From Theocolax elegans (lineage: Eukaryota; Arthropoda; Insecta; Hymenoptera; Cerocephalidae), in assembly GCA_026168455.1 (NCBI GenBank), contig CM047426.1, forward strand, positions 58,067,812 to 58,131,811: 64,000 nt of DNA, given 5' to 3'. Both the position numbers and the translations under genes were made by a program. The notes beneath the pieces were generated by a model. The model was not told the origin of the DNA. It made no database searches and saw only the letters and a list, made by a program, of their open reading frames with translations. Shown here piece by piece: positions 11,253 to 22,140 of the stretch (the stretch's first letter is position 1; each line of letters starts with the position of its first letter).

Positions 11253-13377
11253 TAAAATTAATAATAGTAAATTAGACATAAATATTTTAGACCGTTTTTT
11301 TCAATTTACCGAAGAAAAAAGTTTAAGAATTTACAATAGCATCACTAAAATTCACGAGAATAAATTGTATAAATTAATTAAAATTAAAAAGTCTTCGGAA
11401 TATGATAACAGTAAACATGAATGGATTAGAAATTTAACTACGACAGAAATTCCAGATAATGTAGTAAAAATTGTTTCGCTTGGTCCAAAATTTAATACAT
11501 TATCACAATTTTCCAATAGTGATATTATTTCAACTATAAAAAATGTAGAACACAGTTTGGATAAAATAGAAATTAATACAGAATCAAAAAATGAGATAAG
11601 AGACATTGTTGTTGAAAGCATTAAATTTGTTACAAAAAAACAAACTCATTTATCGGTTAAAGAACGTGAATTTACAGACAATTTAAAAGCTACAAAAATT
11701 TTCTTAAAGGATAATCCAGACATATTTTTTACTAATGCAGACAAGGGTAATGTAACAGTATGTTTAAACAAAACTGAATATTTCCAAAAAATGAATGATT
11801 TACTGAATGATACTAATACATATACAATCTTAAAAAAGAATCCACTCAGAAAACTACAGTTAGAAGTCCATTCTATGTTAAAAAATCTTAATGATAATAA
11901 ATATCTCTATAAGGAATTTCATAATAATCAGTTAACTCAAACTAATACTAATTTAGCTAAAGCTTATGGATTACCTAAAATACACAAAAATAATGTTCCA
12001 CTTAGACCAATAATTTCTACCGTGAATTCTCCAACTTATTATTTAGCCAAAATTGTATATAATGAACTTAAAAATATAATTCCTGTTCCAAAATCGCACA
12101 TTAATAATAGCTTTGAATTAAAAAAGAAACTGTCCAATATTAATATTCCCGACGATTATAGCATGTTATCTTTAGATGTCAGCTCACTGTTTACAAACAT
12201 TTCATGTAACGAAGTTCTTAATAGCTTAGACAAATGATTTAAATATATTCACAATAAATGCAAGATACCTTTTTACGAAATACGTAATATAGTCGAATTT
12301 TTATTCAATAATACTTTTTTTACTTTTAACAATATAATATACAAACAAATATTCGGTTCTCCAATGGGCTCTCCTATATCACCATTATTTGCTGATTTAG
12401 TAATGGATGATTTAGAGACTCATTGCCTTAAAGAATTAAAAGAGAAACACAATTGTTCCCCATTAATTTACTATCGATACGTAGATGACATACTTTTATT
12501 TATACAAAAAGAACACATAAATACGGTTTTACAAGTTTTCAACAACTACAGCAATTATTTAAAATTTACACATGAAATGGAAGAAAATAACTGCATTAAT
12601 TTTTTGGATCTTACATTGATTAAAACTGACAATAAAATTATAACTAATTGGTTTAAAAAATCAACAAATTCTAATCGTATACTAAATTTTGAATCAAATC
12701 ATACTATTCAACGAAAACGAAACATAATTTATAATTTAGTAGACAGAGCAATTATCTTATCTCATCAACAATTTCACAAACAAAATATAATGATTGTTAG
12801 AAACTTATTAAAAACGAATAACTATCCCGACAATTTCACGAATTTGGCAATTAAAAACAGACTACGTAAAATTAAATTCACAGGCACAAGCGAAACAAGA
12901 AAACAGCTTCCAATTTGCACTATATCATTACCTTATAATCAAGAGTTTTTTAATAAATGTTCAAACATGTTAAAAAAATTTAACATTAACACAATTCCAT
13001 TAATTAATCACAAATTTAATAATATAATAAAATTAGGCAAAGACTCAACTGAAAAATGGGATATGACAGGGGTAGTATACAAATTTAATTGTAAAAAATG
13101 CCCGGCAACTTACATCGGAGAAACTAAACGCTGCCTAAAAAACAGAATTAAAGAACACCAGAAAAATAAAAATCCGGAAGCTGTTGTTACTGCACATATT
13201 GTTAAAAATGCGGATCATGAGTTCGATTGGGACAATGTAAAAATATTAGATAGAGAGTCATCCTACAAAAAACGAATTATTTCAGAAATGTTACACATTA
13301 ATTATTATAATTCGACTATCAATAGAAAAGAAGACGTACAATATTTAAACCGACAATATAAAAGTATTATGATGTGA
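11242..13377 (+). pseudogene. PLE reverse transcriptase/GIY-YIG endonuclease, right copy
   Basis: A single frame of about 711 codons is broken only by TGA at 12235-12237; 42 codons later it continues from QIFGSPMGSPISPLF without a shift. Blocks in order: KAYGLPKIHKNNVPLRPIIS (about 11960-12020), motif A SLDVSSLFTNI (about 12172), motif B at 12364, the YVDD box (about 12480) and the GIY-YIG domain with YIGETKRCLKNRIKEHQ (about 13110-13165). This domain order (RT then GIY-YIG) defines endonuclease-bearing Penelope-like elements. The frame opens with GTG inside the central spacer and has no good ATG, showing 5' truncation. It is probably non-functional because of the stop, though otherwise almost undamaged. 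Confidence 0.92.
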
Positions 13378-13646
13378 TTTAAAGAGACTATTTATATCCG
13401 AGTATTTCTAAGAAATTGACTTTTAATTTGTAAACATACATACACATATACTCGCAGACACTTGTTTTGTTTTGTATAAATTCGCTCGATTTCGCATACT
13501 CTTGTTATTCGACGACGCCTTTCTGGGCTTATTACATCTACGTTTCAGTGTATCAATGGTAATATTTTCTTCCGTTAATTTATTCAATATTTCGTCCGTT
13601 AATTTGTAATTATTAAAATTGTTATTTTGTGCTCAATAAATTTATA

Positions 13647-13689
13647 GTACCTGAAGAGGTCTGCAAACCACGCAGACGAAACGTTGTAC
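13647..13689 (+). ncRNA. Hammerhead-ribozyme-like motif, right PLE arm
   Basis: Outer GTAC (13647-13650) pairs with GTAC (13686-13689). Inside are CTGAAGAG (fits the CUGANGA core), stem GTCTGC/GCAGAC with a 7-base loop, and GAAAC. The same CTGAAGA...GAAACGTTGT arrangement with a different stem recurs at 52318-52360. PLE-associated hammerheads are established for the family; activity here is inferred only. Confidence 0.6.
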
Positions 13690-13757
13690 AACTAAATTTA
13701 AATAAATAGTGTTCATTTATTTAAAAAACTGACCCTCGAAATCGATTCCTTTTAATA

Positions 13758-13772
13758 GATAAAAAAAATCTA
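13758..13772. repeat. Target-site duplication, right of PLE palindrome
   Basis: GATAAAAAAAATCTA, identical to 8683-8697. PLE target duplications are known to be variable in length. Confidence 0.75.
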
Positions 13773-14663
13773 TAATCAGATAAATGCATTTAATGTTTCA
13801 CTTATTAGATTTAAAGTTTTACTTATTTTATAAGTCTAGTACCGTATTCTTCAGGTATCATACAATTTATATATATAATCTTAATAATATATATATTTAA
13901 TAGGTTTATAATGACTTTTTTCTGGTTTTATTAATATAATACTCAGTATATTTTTTTAATATACATGTATTATCTAAAATAACAGAAAATCAACTTCAAG
14001 AATCAGTTTCTTTATAAAAAGAAGAATCAAATTTTTTAAAACTACAAGAATACTTAGCTATTATTGAATATTAATGCATGAAAATTATATGGATTTTAAA
14101 AAATATTTTGATAAAAAATGCTTATGTATTAGAAGCATTAAATTTAATTAAAAGTAAGTAAATAATGCAGTGAAAACAAATACTGTTTGACAGTTGTGTA
14201 CAATATCTCTTTCTCTCTCTCTTTCACATGACAGGTCTTCCATAAAATTATTGATTTTTCGGATAGGCATATATAGTATTACAGCTGTTAATGGAAGTGT
14301 GCACCAGCCACACGTTTGTAGTTCAGTTTTGAACTATTATAATATCAAATAGAATTATATAATATATTATATAATATCTAAATAAAATAAGTAAAAAAAA
14401 CTAGTAGTTTATACAACTGCATGAACAAATTATATCAGAAAAGTATTTGCATAACTTTAAATTTATATTTTGTTTATGTCAAGAAATTGATTCTTTGTTT
14501 CTCCATTTCAGCATAACCAATGTGTCAACACTTAGATATACATTATTTGCAGAATACGGGTAAAATTATCAACAAGTGTTTTTTATGTTCAGTGTATTTG
14601 TGCTTAGTGTGATATTATGTGGTTGAAGTTATTTTATGTGTATTTGTGAAAGTGTTACAAAGC
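13773..14663. other. AT-rich non-coding stretch of MULE copy 1
   Basis: No frame resembles the missing C-terminal half of the transposase. A short CT microsatellite lies at about 14205-14224. I see nothing else. Confidence 0.5.
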
Positions 14664-16075
14664 TCAATATGCTCCAGTGGAATAAAAATCATCTTTTCCA
14701 TAAGGTTTGACATCGCACAAAGCATTATAAACTTTGGAGTCTCCATCTCCAATATAATTAGCATATTTTATACCACAAAGTGATTCAGATCTTTGAAACA
14801 TTTCTACAATTCCGTCTACTACCATCTTGCCAGAACTACCAGTGTGGTTGGCGGAGCAATTAGTTTGATGTACGTTGTACCATTCTCTATATTCTTCTGT
14901 GTCATCTTCTGGTCGCATTTCACATGCTCCGCAAAAAGATTGCTTTGGAGAAACGTTAATTACTTTTCCATTCTCATGCAGTATCAATCTTGCAACACCT
15001 TGAAGAGAATTGAATCCTCGCTTCCTCCAAGAACCATCACCTGATACACTTATATGGCAATTCTGACGCGTTGAATCATATATTTGCTGGACAGCTGCTT
15101 TCATACACTCTTTACCACCTTCTTTACAAACATTTTTTATCTCTGTATTAATAATGTCATAATTACTGTGAGAAACTGGACTCGGCAAATCCATATTTCC
15201 TCAAAAAGTAACAAACCAGCATGCCCATGACCAAGAGTTCTCATTGTGTACACTATACATCTATTTATTTCATAAGCATTACTTTTTTCCAACTTTTCTG
15301 CTCGAATCAATAATAAATACCTTATAACAGTTTGTACATGTTATTGTTATTTTACTTCCCAAACCCCTCACATTAACTTCCGAAAATTTAACTGTACCAT
15401 GACAATTCTGACAAACTAAAAATTCTTCTAATGTTGGGAAAAGTAGTGATATATCTATAATTCTATTTTGTGTGCTACATTCTTCAATGGTATCAGTTTT
15501 TAACGTTTTACTTGATTTGGATTGTAGCTTTGGTGTTGTGAATTCCATCGATGTTGATGGAAGTGCATCGCAGTTGGTTCTTACTGATGTTGATAATTGT
15601 TCATTTTCTGGTAAAGCATTCCCTACTGAAAATGTATGCGCAATTAATAGCGCAACTTTTGACGCAACTTTTTGCGCAACTTTTTACGTGTCTTTATCGA
15701 GCTAAAAGTTGCGCCATAAATTGCGCTACTATATTGAAAATTTGAAAATATATATATATATATATAATTTTATAATAGAAAAAATGCCAGACTCAAGGAA
15801 TAGAATACCTGGTACATCTGCTCATAAAAAAAGAAAATTTGGAAGAAGAAAGGAAAGAGACATATGCCGTAAACGAAAACTTTTAACACCAGTTGCTCAA
15901 TCGATTTCTCATTTTCAGTAGGGTAGACTTTGCTTGAAAATGAGAGTTCGATTGATCAACTGGTGTTAAAAGTTTTCGTTTACGGCATATGTCTCTTTTC
16001 TTTCTTTTTCCAAATCTTCTTTTTTTATGAGCAGATGTACCAGGTATTCTATTCCTTGAGTCTGGCTTTTTTTAC
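14664..16075 (-). pseudogene. Mutator-like transposase remnant (MULE copy 1)
   Basis: The minus strand begins near 16068 with a basic N-terminus (PDSRNRIPGTSAHKKRRFGK...). It continues at 15548-15279 with a zinc-binding segment (FLVCQNCHGTVKFSEV ... ITITCTNCYKVF), then NAYEINRCIVYTMRTLG and MDLPSPVSHSNYDI. The frame from 15194 to 14664 covers SGDGSWRKRGFNSLQGVARL, a Cys/His cluster (FCGACE), GSSGKMVVDGIVEMFQRSE and YIGDGDSKVYNALCDVKPYG. These are the conserved blocks of the arthropod Mutator-like transposase domain. A frameshift separates MRTLGHGHAGLLLF from MDLPSP, and the last half is missing after DDFYSTGAY. AT repeats and a GCGCAACTTTT-type repeat (15640-15720) interrupt the N-terminal part. 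Confidence 0.85.
15782..16070. repeat. Inverted duplication of the MULE N-terminal coding segment
   Basis: Arms of roughly 137 bp (15782-15920 on the plus strand, 15934-16070 inverted) encode nearly the same peptide, PDSRNRIPGTSAHKKRKFGR, on opposite strands around a loop of about 15 bases. One arm is the ordinary 5' coding end of the minus-strand transposase; the other is an inverted extra copy. About 90 percent identity suggests an older event than the PLE palindrome. Confidence 0.8.
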
Positions 16076-16130
16076 TGCTCTTTTTTTATATCAATTTATA
16101 ATTAATTTCTTAAAACTAATAAAATTCAGC

Positions 16131-16550
16131 GACACGGTGGCGGAGTGGCGGAAACGCACCTCGGCCGGTCATGAAAGTTAAGCAGCACCGAGCGCGGTTG
16201 GCACTTGGATGGGTGACCGTTCTCGGACTTAGCTTAAATGATCGGTTATGTGTTTTTTCACATTCCACAACGTGAGCGGGAGGTGTGAGGCATTCGGTTT
16301 CGGTGTTAAAGTCTACGCAATGTGACCTTGCCACCCAAACAGAATTGTTCTCGAATACACCGCCCTTCTCGGAGGAGGTTTTCCTAAATGGCATTTATCC
16401 CAACGGGTTTGGCCACAGGTTTTCCCTCTCTCCACGGGTATAACCCCGGGCGAATGCGAGAAGGTGTGGTAAAGAGGGGGTAAAATTGGAAATGGAATAA
16501 AGGTGTAGGGGATACGTAAAAACCTGTAAAAAGGTGTACGTAGAAACTAC

Positions 16551-16582
<32 letters not shown>
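16131..16582 (+). mobile_element. 5S-rRNA-derived SINE, copy 1
   Basis: The head starts GACACGGTGGCGGAGTGGCG. At 16173-16219 it contains a clear 5S rRNA-like promoter region (AAGTTAAGCAGCACCGAGCG and CTTGGATGGGTGACCG, matching the internal control region of 5S genes). The body includes ATAACCCCGGGCGAATGCG and the element ends in an A tract (about 16558-16582). The same layout recurs at 55893-56338. It is presumably RNA polymerase III transcribed and mobilised by a partner LINE. No clear target duplication was found for this copy. Confidence 0.85.
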
Positions 16583-16736
16583 TATACTTTTAATTTAAAA
16601 TCGACTGAGTATTTACTAAAATAATGTAAATTCTTTATCAATGCAGAAAATATTTACTTCAGATAGAACTGTACGGATTTGTGCAGTGTATTAGAGTAAA
16701 AGGAATCATTTATTTATTAACTGTTAAATTTGAATC

Positions 16737-16768
16737 GTATGGTAAAGTAGATTTCTACTTTACCATAC
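16737..16768. repeat. Perfect 14-bp-arm hairpin
   Basis: GTATGGTAAAGTAG and its exact complement are separated by ATTT. It is too short and isolated to name; it lies inside the 5' region of MULE copy 1. Confidence 0.8.
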
Positions 16769-17038
16769 TCTGCGCTTGATAGTTGCTTCGTTTAATATAC
16801 TTGTATGTAAACGTCGAAAACTCGCAATTATTATTTTAGTTAAATTAAAATAAAATGATTTTTTTGCAAAAATAATTTTAGAGAAAAAATGTCCATTAAT
16901 GCTTACTTTATTCAATTATAACTTGCGAAATTTTTTTTTTTTTCAAATTTTGGGATAATGTTTTATATAAGAAATACTTTTAAAAAAGTTAATAAAAAAG
17001 AAATCGATTTTTTGAGCAGTTAACCCAGACCCCTTAAT

Positions 17039-17960
17039 ATTGTTATACGTAAATGGAAAATAAATTGATTAAAATATGAAGTTCTACTCACATGAACCTG
17101 GACATACATTGCATAACAGAAATAACAATTAGCTCACTTCCTGGTTTGTACAAATCCAGAAAAAGATATTAATTATCTACTAAAGTGGTATATAAACCAA
17201 AAATAACCATGATTGTCATTAAACAAATATTGCACCTTCTTTATTTATATAAATTCTGAGATGGATTCTTAATCAAATTACCTAACATATAAAATGCGTT
17301 TGTCACGCAAATACTTTTAATTAAGGTTGTATGACTCATTTGCACTGAGAACAAATGAAAGCTATAGTAGCGGGGGACTCAAGTAATGTTTACTTCACCA
17401 CTCGATAAGGCGTACAATTGCGATGCTACTTTTCGTTGGTTATAATAATCAAAATAATTAAGGGATCAACAGAGGTCTTGTCGTAGCGGCGTTGAAAATA
17501 GCGATATTAATAACAAAACAAATGATAAATACAAAATAATCAAGATTACTTGGCAACACTTCCTCATGACTCCGCGGCCCAGAGGGAATCTCGGCGGCTA
17601 ACCACCTAGAAATCGGTAGACTTTAGAATAAAGAAACAATATCAATGTATCAATAAAAACTCACACAATTTCAACTTTCAGCTACAACTATAATTTATTA
17701 TAAAAGATTAGAAATATTTATAACAATTCCGGCATCGATTTACAATTGATAAGCGCGATCCGTCTGGTGGAAAAATAAAAATATATTAATTATATAATTA
17801 AATTCTAAGTAAATCTACTCGCCTAAATTACAATTAATTACTCTTCAAACACCCTTCAAGACAAATGGCTAATTTCCTACAATTACTCTCCTACAACACT
17901 CTACAAAAGAAATGGCTACTCACTCTAACTACTCTCAGAAAACAACTATGAACTGAGTGA
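17039..17960. other. AT-rich interval, possibly decayed LTR at its right end
   Basis: No gene is recognisable. 17560-17960 borders the Gypsy remnant and could contain its LTR, but no second copy or TG...CA boundary pair was found. Confidence 0.35.
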
Positions 17961-18690
17961 CTACTTGGCCGGACGATCAGGTAGCGAATGATGTATGCGA
18001 ACGAGCCAAAGGGGTGACCGCTGACCCGTAGTCATCCAAGGCAAGCTGTCGACGGGGGTTGTATGCCTACGTTTCGGGACAGAGGACACTGTGACACGTT
18101 CTTCGTCCCACTCCTCAGGTGGCGTGGTTCCTGTTCTTCGGTGGATGAACCACTCGGTATTGGGGCTACTTCCTGTGATCCATTCCGGAGCGACGCCAGT
18201 GTCGCCCACTAACTCCTGGAGTTCGTGCAAGGCGCGGCGACTCTCTTCGGCCCCCATGCTGTTTTCGAAGGCCTTCTCTACTTCCTGGCGGCGTTGGCGA
18301 GCTGGGAGATTACCGGCGTGGCGACTGCAATTGCAGTGCCTTTACCCCACTGGCGGCTAGAGTGATGGGGCACCTTATGACCAAGGGCATCATTCCAATC
18401 CGACGCGGTGGGAGCCGAACTAAACAGCAGGGTCGAAGGATGGCTCCCCGACTCTGCTGGCCTTCCACTGCGCTCCTCACCTGTATCTATTGGCTGGGGC
18501 AGTTCGACTTTATGCATGGGGTTAATGCGGAGAATGGGATAACCTCATGCAGGGGTTCCTTTTGCCAGACAAGTTTGGTAAACGTCACCTCGGGTCAATG
18601 TATGGTTTTACTCGATCGGGTGCGTTCTGGAATCTCCTTTGGATCCAAAGAGACCTCCTGGAATTCGAATTCAGGGTAGGGTCCGTGGCG
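17961..18690 (-). pseudogene. Coding remnant downstream of Gypsy integrase, unrecognised
   Basis: Two overlapping minus-strand frames (18517-18278 and 18257-17961) read together as one broken protein: TPVISQLANAARK, then MGAEESRRALHELQELVGD, EWITGSSPNTEWFIHRRTG and KRRHTTPVDSLPW. GC content is higher than the surroundings. Its place immediately after the integrase C-terminus suggests a 3' part of the same Gypsy element. I do not recognise a domain. Confidence 0.35.
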
Positions 18691-18819
18691 CTCCTCTTCG
18701 CTTTTCGTACCAGTTGGTCGGCGACTCGACATCTTATTCACCTATGAAAAGATCACCTATGACATTATACCGACGGTCGATAAACCTGGCGGGACATAAC
18801 AATGACGTGACATTCTTCT

Positions 18820-19800
18820 CTACTTTTGTAACAAACATTTACAGGGTTGAACAAAACGTTTTAACTCGGTGATCTTGGATTTCGCGAATTTCCGGCTATT
18901 TCCTTCACCATATACTATAGGGAACAACACTTCTACAATATCGAACAGTCCTTCATATTTCGGCGTGGGTTTGGCGGAATATCTATTCGCGGCGTTAGAT
19001 AACGAATGTATACGTCTAAGTACTAAATTCATGATGGTAAAACTAACATCTGTACGTTCCTTGTTATATTACTTCTCCTGCTTGTCTCCCAACGGAATAA
19101 AATTTAGTTTATTATACCTAATATAATAAAATAAAAATAAATTCCTCGAACGCTTTTGCAACCGACTTTCCGTCTGTTGATCTCAGAGGTTTCACCTCTA
19201 TCCATTTGGTGAAGAGGTCTTGTAATACCACCAAGTATCGACACTACCTCTTACTTGGTGGAAACTTCATAAGATCGACAGCTACACGGCCTTTCTACGA
19301 TCCGGCTTCCCATTTATTCTACGGGTTCTGTCTGCGATACCTTGTATTGCTGACGGATCTAGCAGCTACGTACCAATTGGCCCGCTATCTCTTCAAAGGC
19401 TGCGACATATTCCTCTTCCGACGGGAACATCCTGGACAACACGTCTGGGACGTAGTTCATAGCTCCTCAACAATTTACCACGTTGAAGTCCCACTGTTGC
19501 ATCTCTAAAGCCTATCTAGCAAGACGGCCAGTTGAGTCCTTGAGCTAACGTTAACACTCGGCTCATATATATACTATTGGATAATTTCCATCTATCTTCT
19601 CCTGCGTGAGGACGGCTGCCAAGACGAAATTACTGGCGCCGCACTGGATCGTAAAAGGTTTACTACAAACCGGCCTGACGAGTACTGTCGCTTAAATAAA
19701 AGCTTTCTTCAGAGCATCGATAGTCTCTTGTTGCTCATCTCCCCACGTCCACGCTTGGCTTTTACAGAGAAGGTTTACTAAAAGCACTTTCAACGATAAC
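18820..19800 (-). pseudogene. Gypsy-type pol remnant: RNase H to integrase C-terminus
   Basis: Reading the minus strand from 19800, the frame pieces give RPVCSKPFTIQCGASNFVLA and AVLTQEKIDGNYPIVYI (the RT/RNase H junction, where DAS is now GAS). Then come WDFNVVN and MNYVPDVLSRMFPSEEEYVA (end of RNase H). Finally 19032-18820 gives LSNAANRYSAKPTPKYEGLF and ITELKRF, typical of the C-terminal region of Gypsy integrases. The catalytic integrase core is mostly missing, and stops and shifts are frequent. Confidence 0.7.
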
Positions 19801-20390
19801 TTAACTATAAACCCCGCCTATAAATGCCAAATCTACAATCACGAAGCTCACAAATCCGAAACCTTCAAACCTTAAACTCACATACCCTAAACCCAACAAC
19901 AATAATCTAAACTCACGAATTTATTAATTTACAAACCAAAACACAATACCTTAAACCTACCAAAACAAAATTTACAGCCCCAAGCACAAAAATCCCAACC
20001 ACACATTCCCACGTTAAAATTAGAAACACAACGTCCCAAACCTATAAGCTCCGAATCCCCAAACTGTAAACAACAAACTAACAAATTGAAATCCCACAAA
20101 ACCTCAAGTTCACAAGCCCATAATCTCGAATCCGATAATCTCCTAACTTAGTTACTCTACCCATTAACGCAGCCATCCACAAACCCCAAACTCACATAGT
20201 CCAAATCAACAATCCAATAAACCCTAAACCCTCAAATACTATTTACACACCCCTAAATCTTTCATATCTCAAATCCAAAAATTGACAGACTCCAGACACA
20301 TAAACACTGACTACAAAGTAAACCTTAAACTCTCACTTCACAAATCCCTAACTCACATGTTTCAATACTACAAATGATATTTAAGGGGGC
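19801..20390. repeat. G-poor, A/C-rich tract with degenerate CCTAAA-like words
   Basis: For about 590 bp the plus strand is almost devoid of G and consists of words such as CCCTAAACCC, CAAATCC, CTCACAA and AAACCTT, with no fixed period. The opposite strand is therefore GT-rich. It looks like a degenerate short-motif repeat. The CCTAAAC words recall telomere-like repeats, but a regular array is absent. Confidence 0.55.
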
Positions 20391-21604
20391 GAAAAAATAA
20401 TATAACTCTTTATTGCACTCAAAACCTAATACTAACTGAATATATGTGTGTGTGTGTATACATGAAACGAATAATTACTGCTGCCCCGAAGTAATATTCT
20501 CGTGCAGGTGACGTGGATTTTACACAGGAACTGGCATCTACTCTCGGTTGTCCGTTGTGAGCTGACTCGCGTCAGGGTCCCGCGTAAAGTGGTTACGCCT
20601 CGAGTGCCACTCTGCTAGGACGAGGGGTGCAGTTTAAATTTGTGGATATGCGTTGGCCCCTGCACGATGTCTACCTTCCCTGGACAATGGAATTAGGGGT
20701 CGGACACCTCAAACCCAGATGCAACCTTCACCAGGTCAATAAGGAGTTCCTGTGTCGTGGTGATGATCCCGATCCGACGCAGGCCGTACACTTCTACCCG
20801 GAGGGCCGGAGCGCCCTCGATGCCGTGCCAGTAGTGGCGGACTCCAATTTGTGTCCGCCAACTCCGGCTATGCCAACGTTCACCTTTCTCTTGTTATGTC
20901 CAACGCATCGGACAATCTTGTAGTGCACCAGTGTGGCCTCAACCAGTGGCTGAGGGCCAGGGCCAGGGATCAAACAACGCTCTTGCTTGACGATGATGAT
21001 GCCTCCCGTTGGTGAGAGTGATGACAGCCGTGGGGAGTACGGATTGTCATTGAAAAATTCTGCTACCTTCGTCGGCCCTAGGTTGAGTCCCAGTAACGTC
21101 TGTACTGATTTTTGGCCAGATTCTCTGGAATTTCAGCCTCGATTGGCCTCTTCCATTAAACGGACATGCCCTGATGGTGTGATTTGGCGAGAGGCAGCTA
21201 AAGCACAGATTCCCGTTGATGGCCACGGTCTTGCGCTGGGCTGGAGGAAGACTGCGGAAAGCATCTTACTATAAAACTTGAAAAGAAGCGCAACAGGCTG
21301 ATCAGTCCCATGTCGAATAGTTAGTCGCCAGCGTATTGAGTGACCGCCGTCCAGCTGCAGGCTGTCTGCGGCCCAGCGCTTCCTGCGAAGATGTTCCAAT
21401 CGCAGTGAGGATCAAGGCACTGCGTTAAAAGAATGTCACGAGCTGTTTAAAGCTGGGCGTCGGAGGTCAAGTCACAACTCGACCGAGCGACCTAAGGCCT
21501 GAAGCTAACTACGGTGGCACCAGACTGTCAACCCACTTCCGAAGTTCGGCCGCGAATTCCTTTTTCAATATAGGTCGCTGCATTAGCGACCGCAGGTGTT
21601 GTTC
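20391..21604. other. GC-richer segment without recognised gene
   Basis: A TG microsatellite lies near 20446-20458. The rest has open but unconvincing frames on both strands (minus 21399-21133; plus 20627-20923). Codon-level features do not favour one strand and no domain is recognised. It may be leader or LTR sequence of the adjacent BEL/Pao fragment. Confidence 0.35.
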
Positions 21605-21624
21605 ACTAACAGGCGTGGTTGATC

Positions 21625-22140
21625 TTAAATCTCCTCCAGGATCCCCCATGCAACCTCGTAGTTTGAGGCGATGACCTGGAAATATTCGAGCGCTCTCTTT
21701 GCCTCGTCGTCAACTTTATTTTTTAGAAAGTAAAGCTTTTCAACTTTGCTAAGGACAGGGTTGTCATAAACCAGTTCCTTGAATATGTCGCAGAATGATT
21801 CCCATTCAGATGATCTCCCATCGAATCGTGGAATGTCGATTCGAAACAGTTTGATGGTGCCTCGTTTTTGGTGATCATCGACTGTTAAAAAACTGGTCGG
21901 GGATAATGATGTCTGTCCTCGGACACCATATAGTCGACCTCGGGCTCTAATGTACCTTGATTGAAGCCTCCGGTAGTTGTCTCCGGTCTCGAAGTAGCGC
22001 TCAAACTGCTCGGTTCCTCGGTTGTTCAGTAGTGCCAGATAGTTTCCGAGGAAGTCGTGCCATTGCGACTCCAACTAGACTTGCGACCGGGACTTAATTT
22101 CATCCATACTAGGACGCTTAGATCGCTCATGTTATCTAAA
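21625..22140 (-). pseudogene. BEL/Pao retrotransposon gag fragment (DUF1759-like)
   Basis: The minus-strand frame contains KLFRIDIPRFDGRSSEWESF, CDIFKELVYDNPVLSKVEKL, YFLKNKVDDEAKRALEYFQV and ASNYEVAWGILEEI. This is the conserved pattern of the BEL/Pao gag domain DUF1759 (P.FDG....W..F...F...V......S...K...L). Upstream, ERSKRPSMDEIKSRSQV is in frame except for one stop near 22074. No protease or RT follows, so only the gag N-terminal part survives. Confidence 0.8.

Larger units (their letters stand above)
8698..13757. mobile_element. Head-to-head palindromic dimer of a Penelope-like element
   Basis: Two PLE copies about 2.5 kb long lie in inverted orientation with their 5' ends meeting at a 22-bp centre (11231-11252) and 3' ends pointing outward. 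Corresponding positions sum to 22483 or 22484 along the whole length, so the arms are collinear with essentially one single-base gap. The arms appear nearly identical throughout. The unit is flanked by a 15-bp direct duplication. The left arm keeps about 35 bp of extra 3' sequence (with ACAATGGAGGGTGAAA on the minus strand) missing from the right arm. Each arm encodes RT plus GIY-YIG endonuclease and ends with a hammerhead-like motif. Confidence 0.9.
8031..17038 (-). mobile_element. MULE copy 1, invaded by PLE palindrome and SINE
   Basis: The inferred element is bounded by ATTAAGGGGTC...CTGGGT at 8031-8051 and its inverted counterpart at 17023-17038. The right end continues inward with TTCAAAAAATCG, as does the right end of MULE copy 2 at 31.86 kb, supporting a shared family terminus. 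The minus-strand transposase remnant at 14664-16075 lies in the expected position relative to the right end. A PLE palindrome (8698-13757), a SINE (16131-16582) and probably a MITE (8376-8670) were inserted. The left TIR match is short and gapped, so that boundary is less certain. Confidence 0.5.

Noticed and set aside
8698..13757. Palindrome as a pure assembly artefact
   Set aside because: A direct 15-bp duplication on both outer sides, a private frameshift in one arm, unequal 3' extents and a templated centre favour a real insertion. Read-level confirmation is still needed, so this is only provisionally rejected.
16173..16219. A functional 5S rRNA gene
   Set aside because: Only the internal promoter region resembles 5S rRNA; the flanks are a SINE body with an A tail, and the same composite recurs at 55.9 kb.
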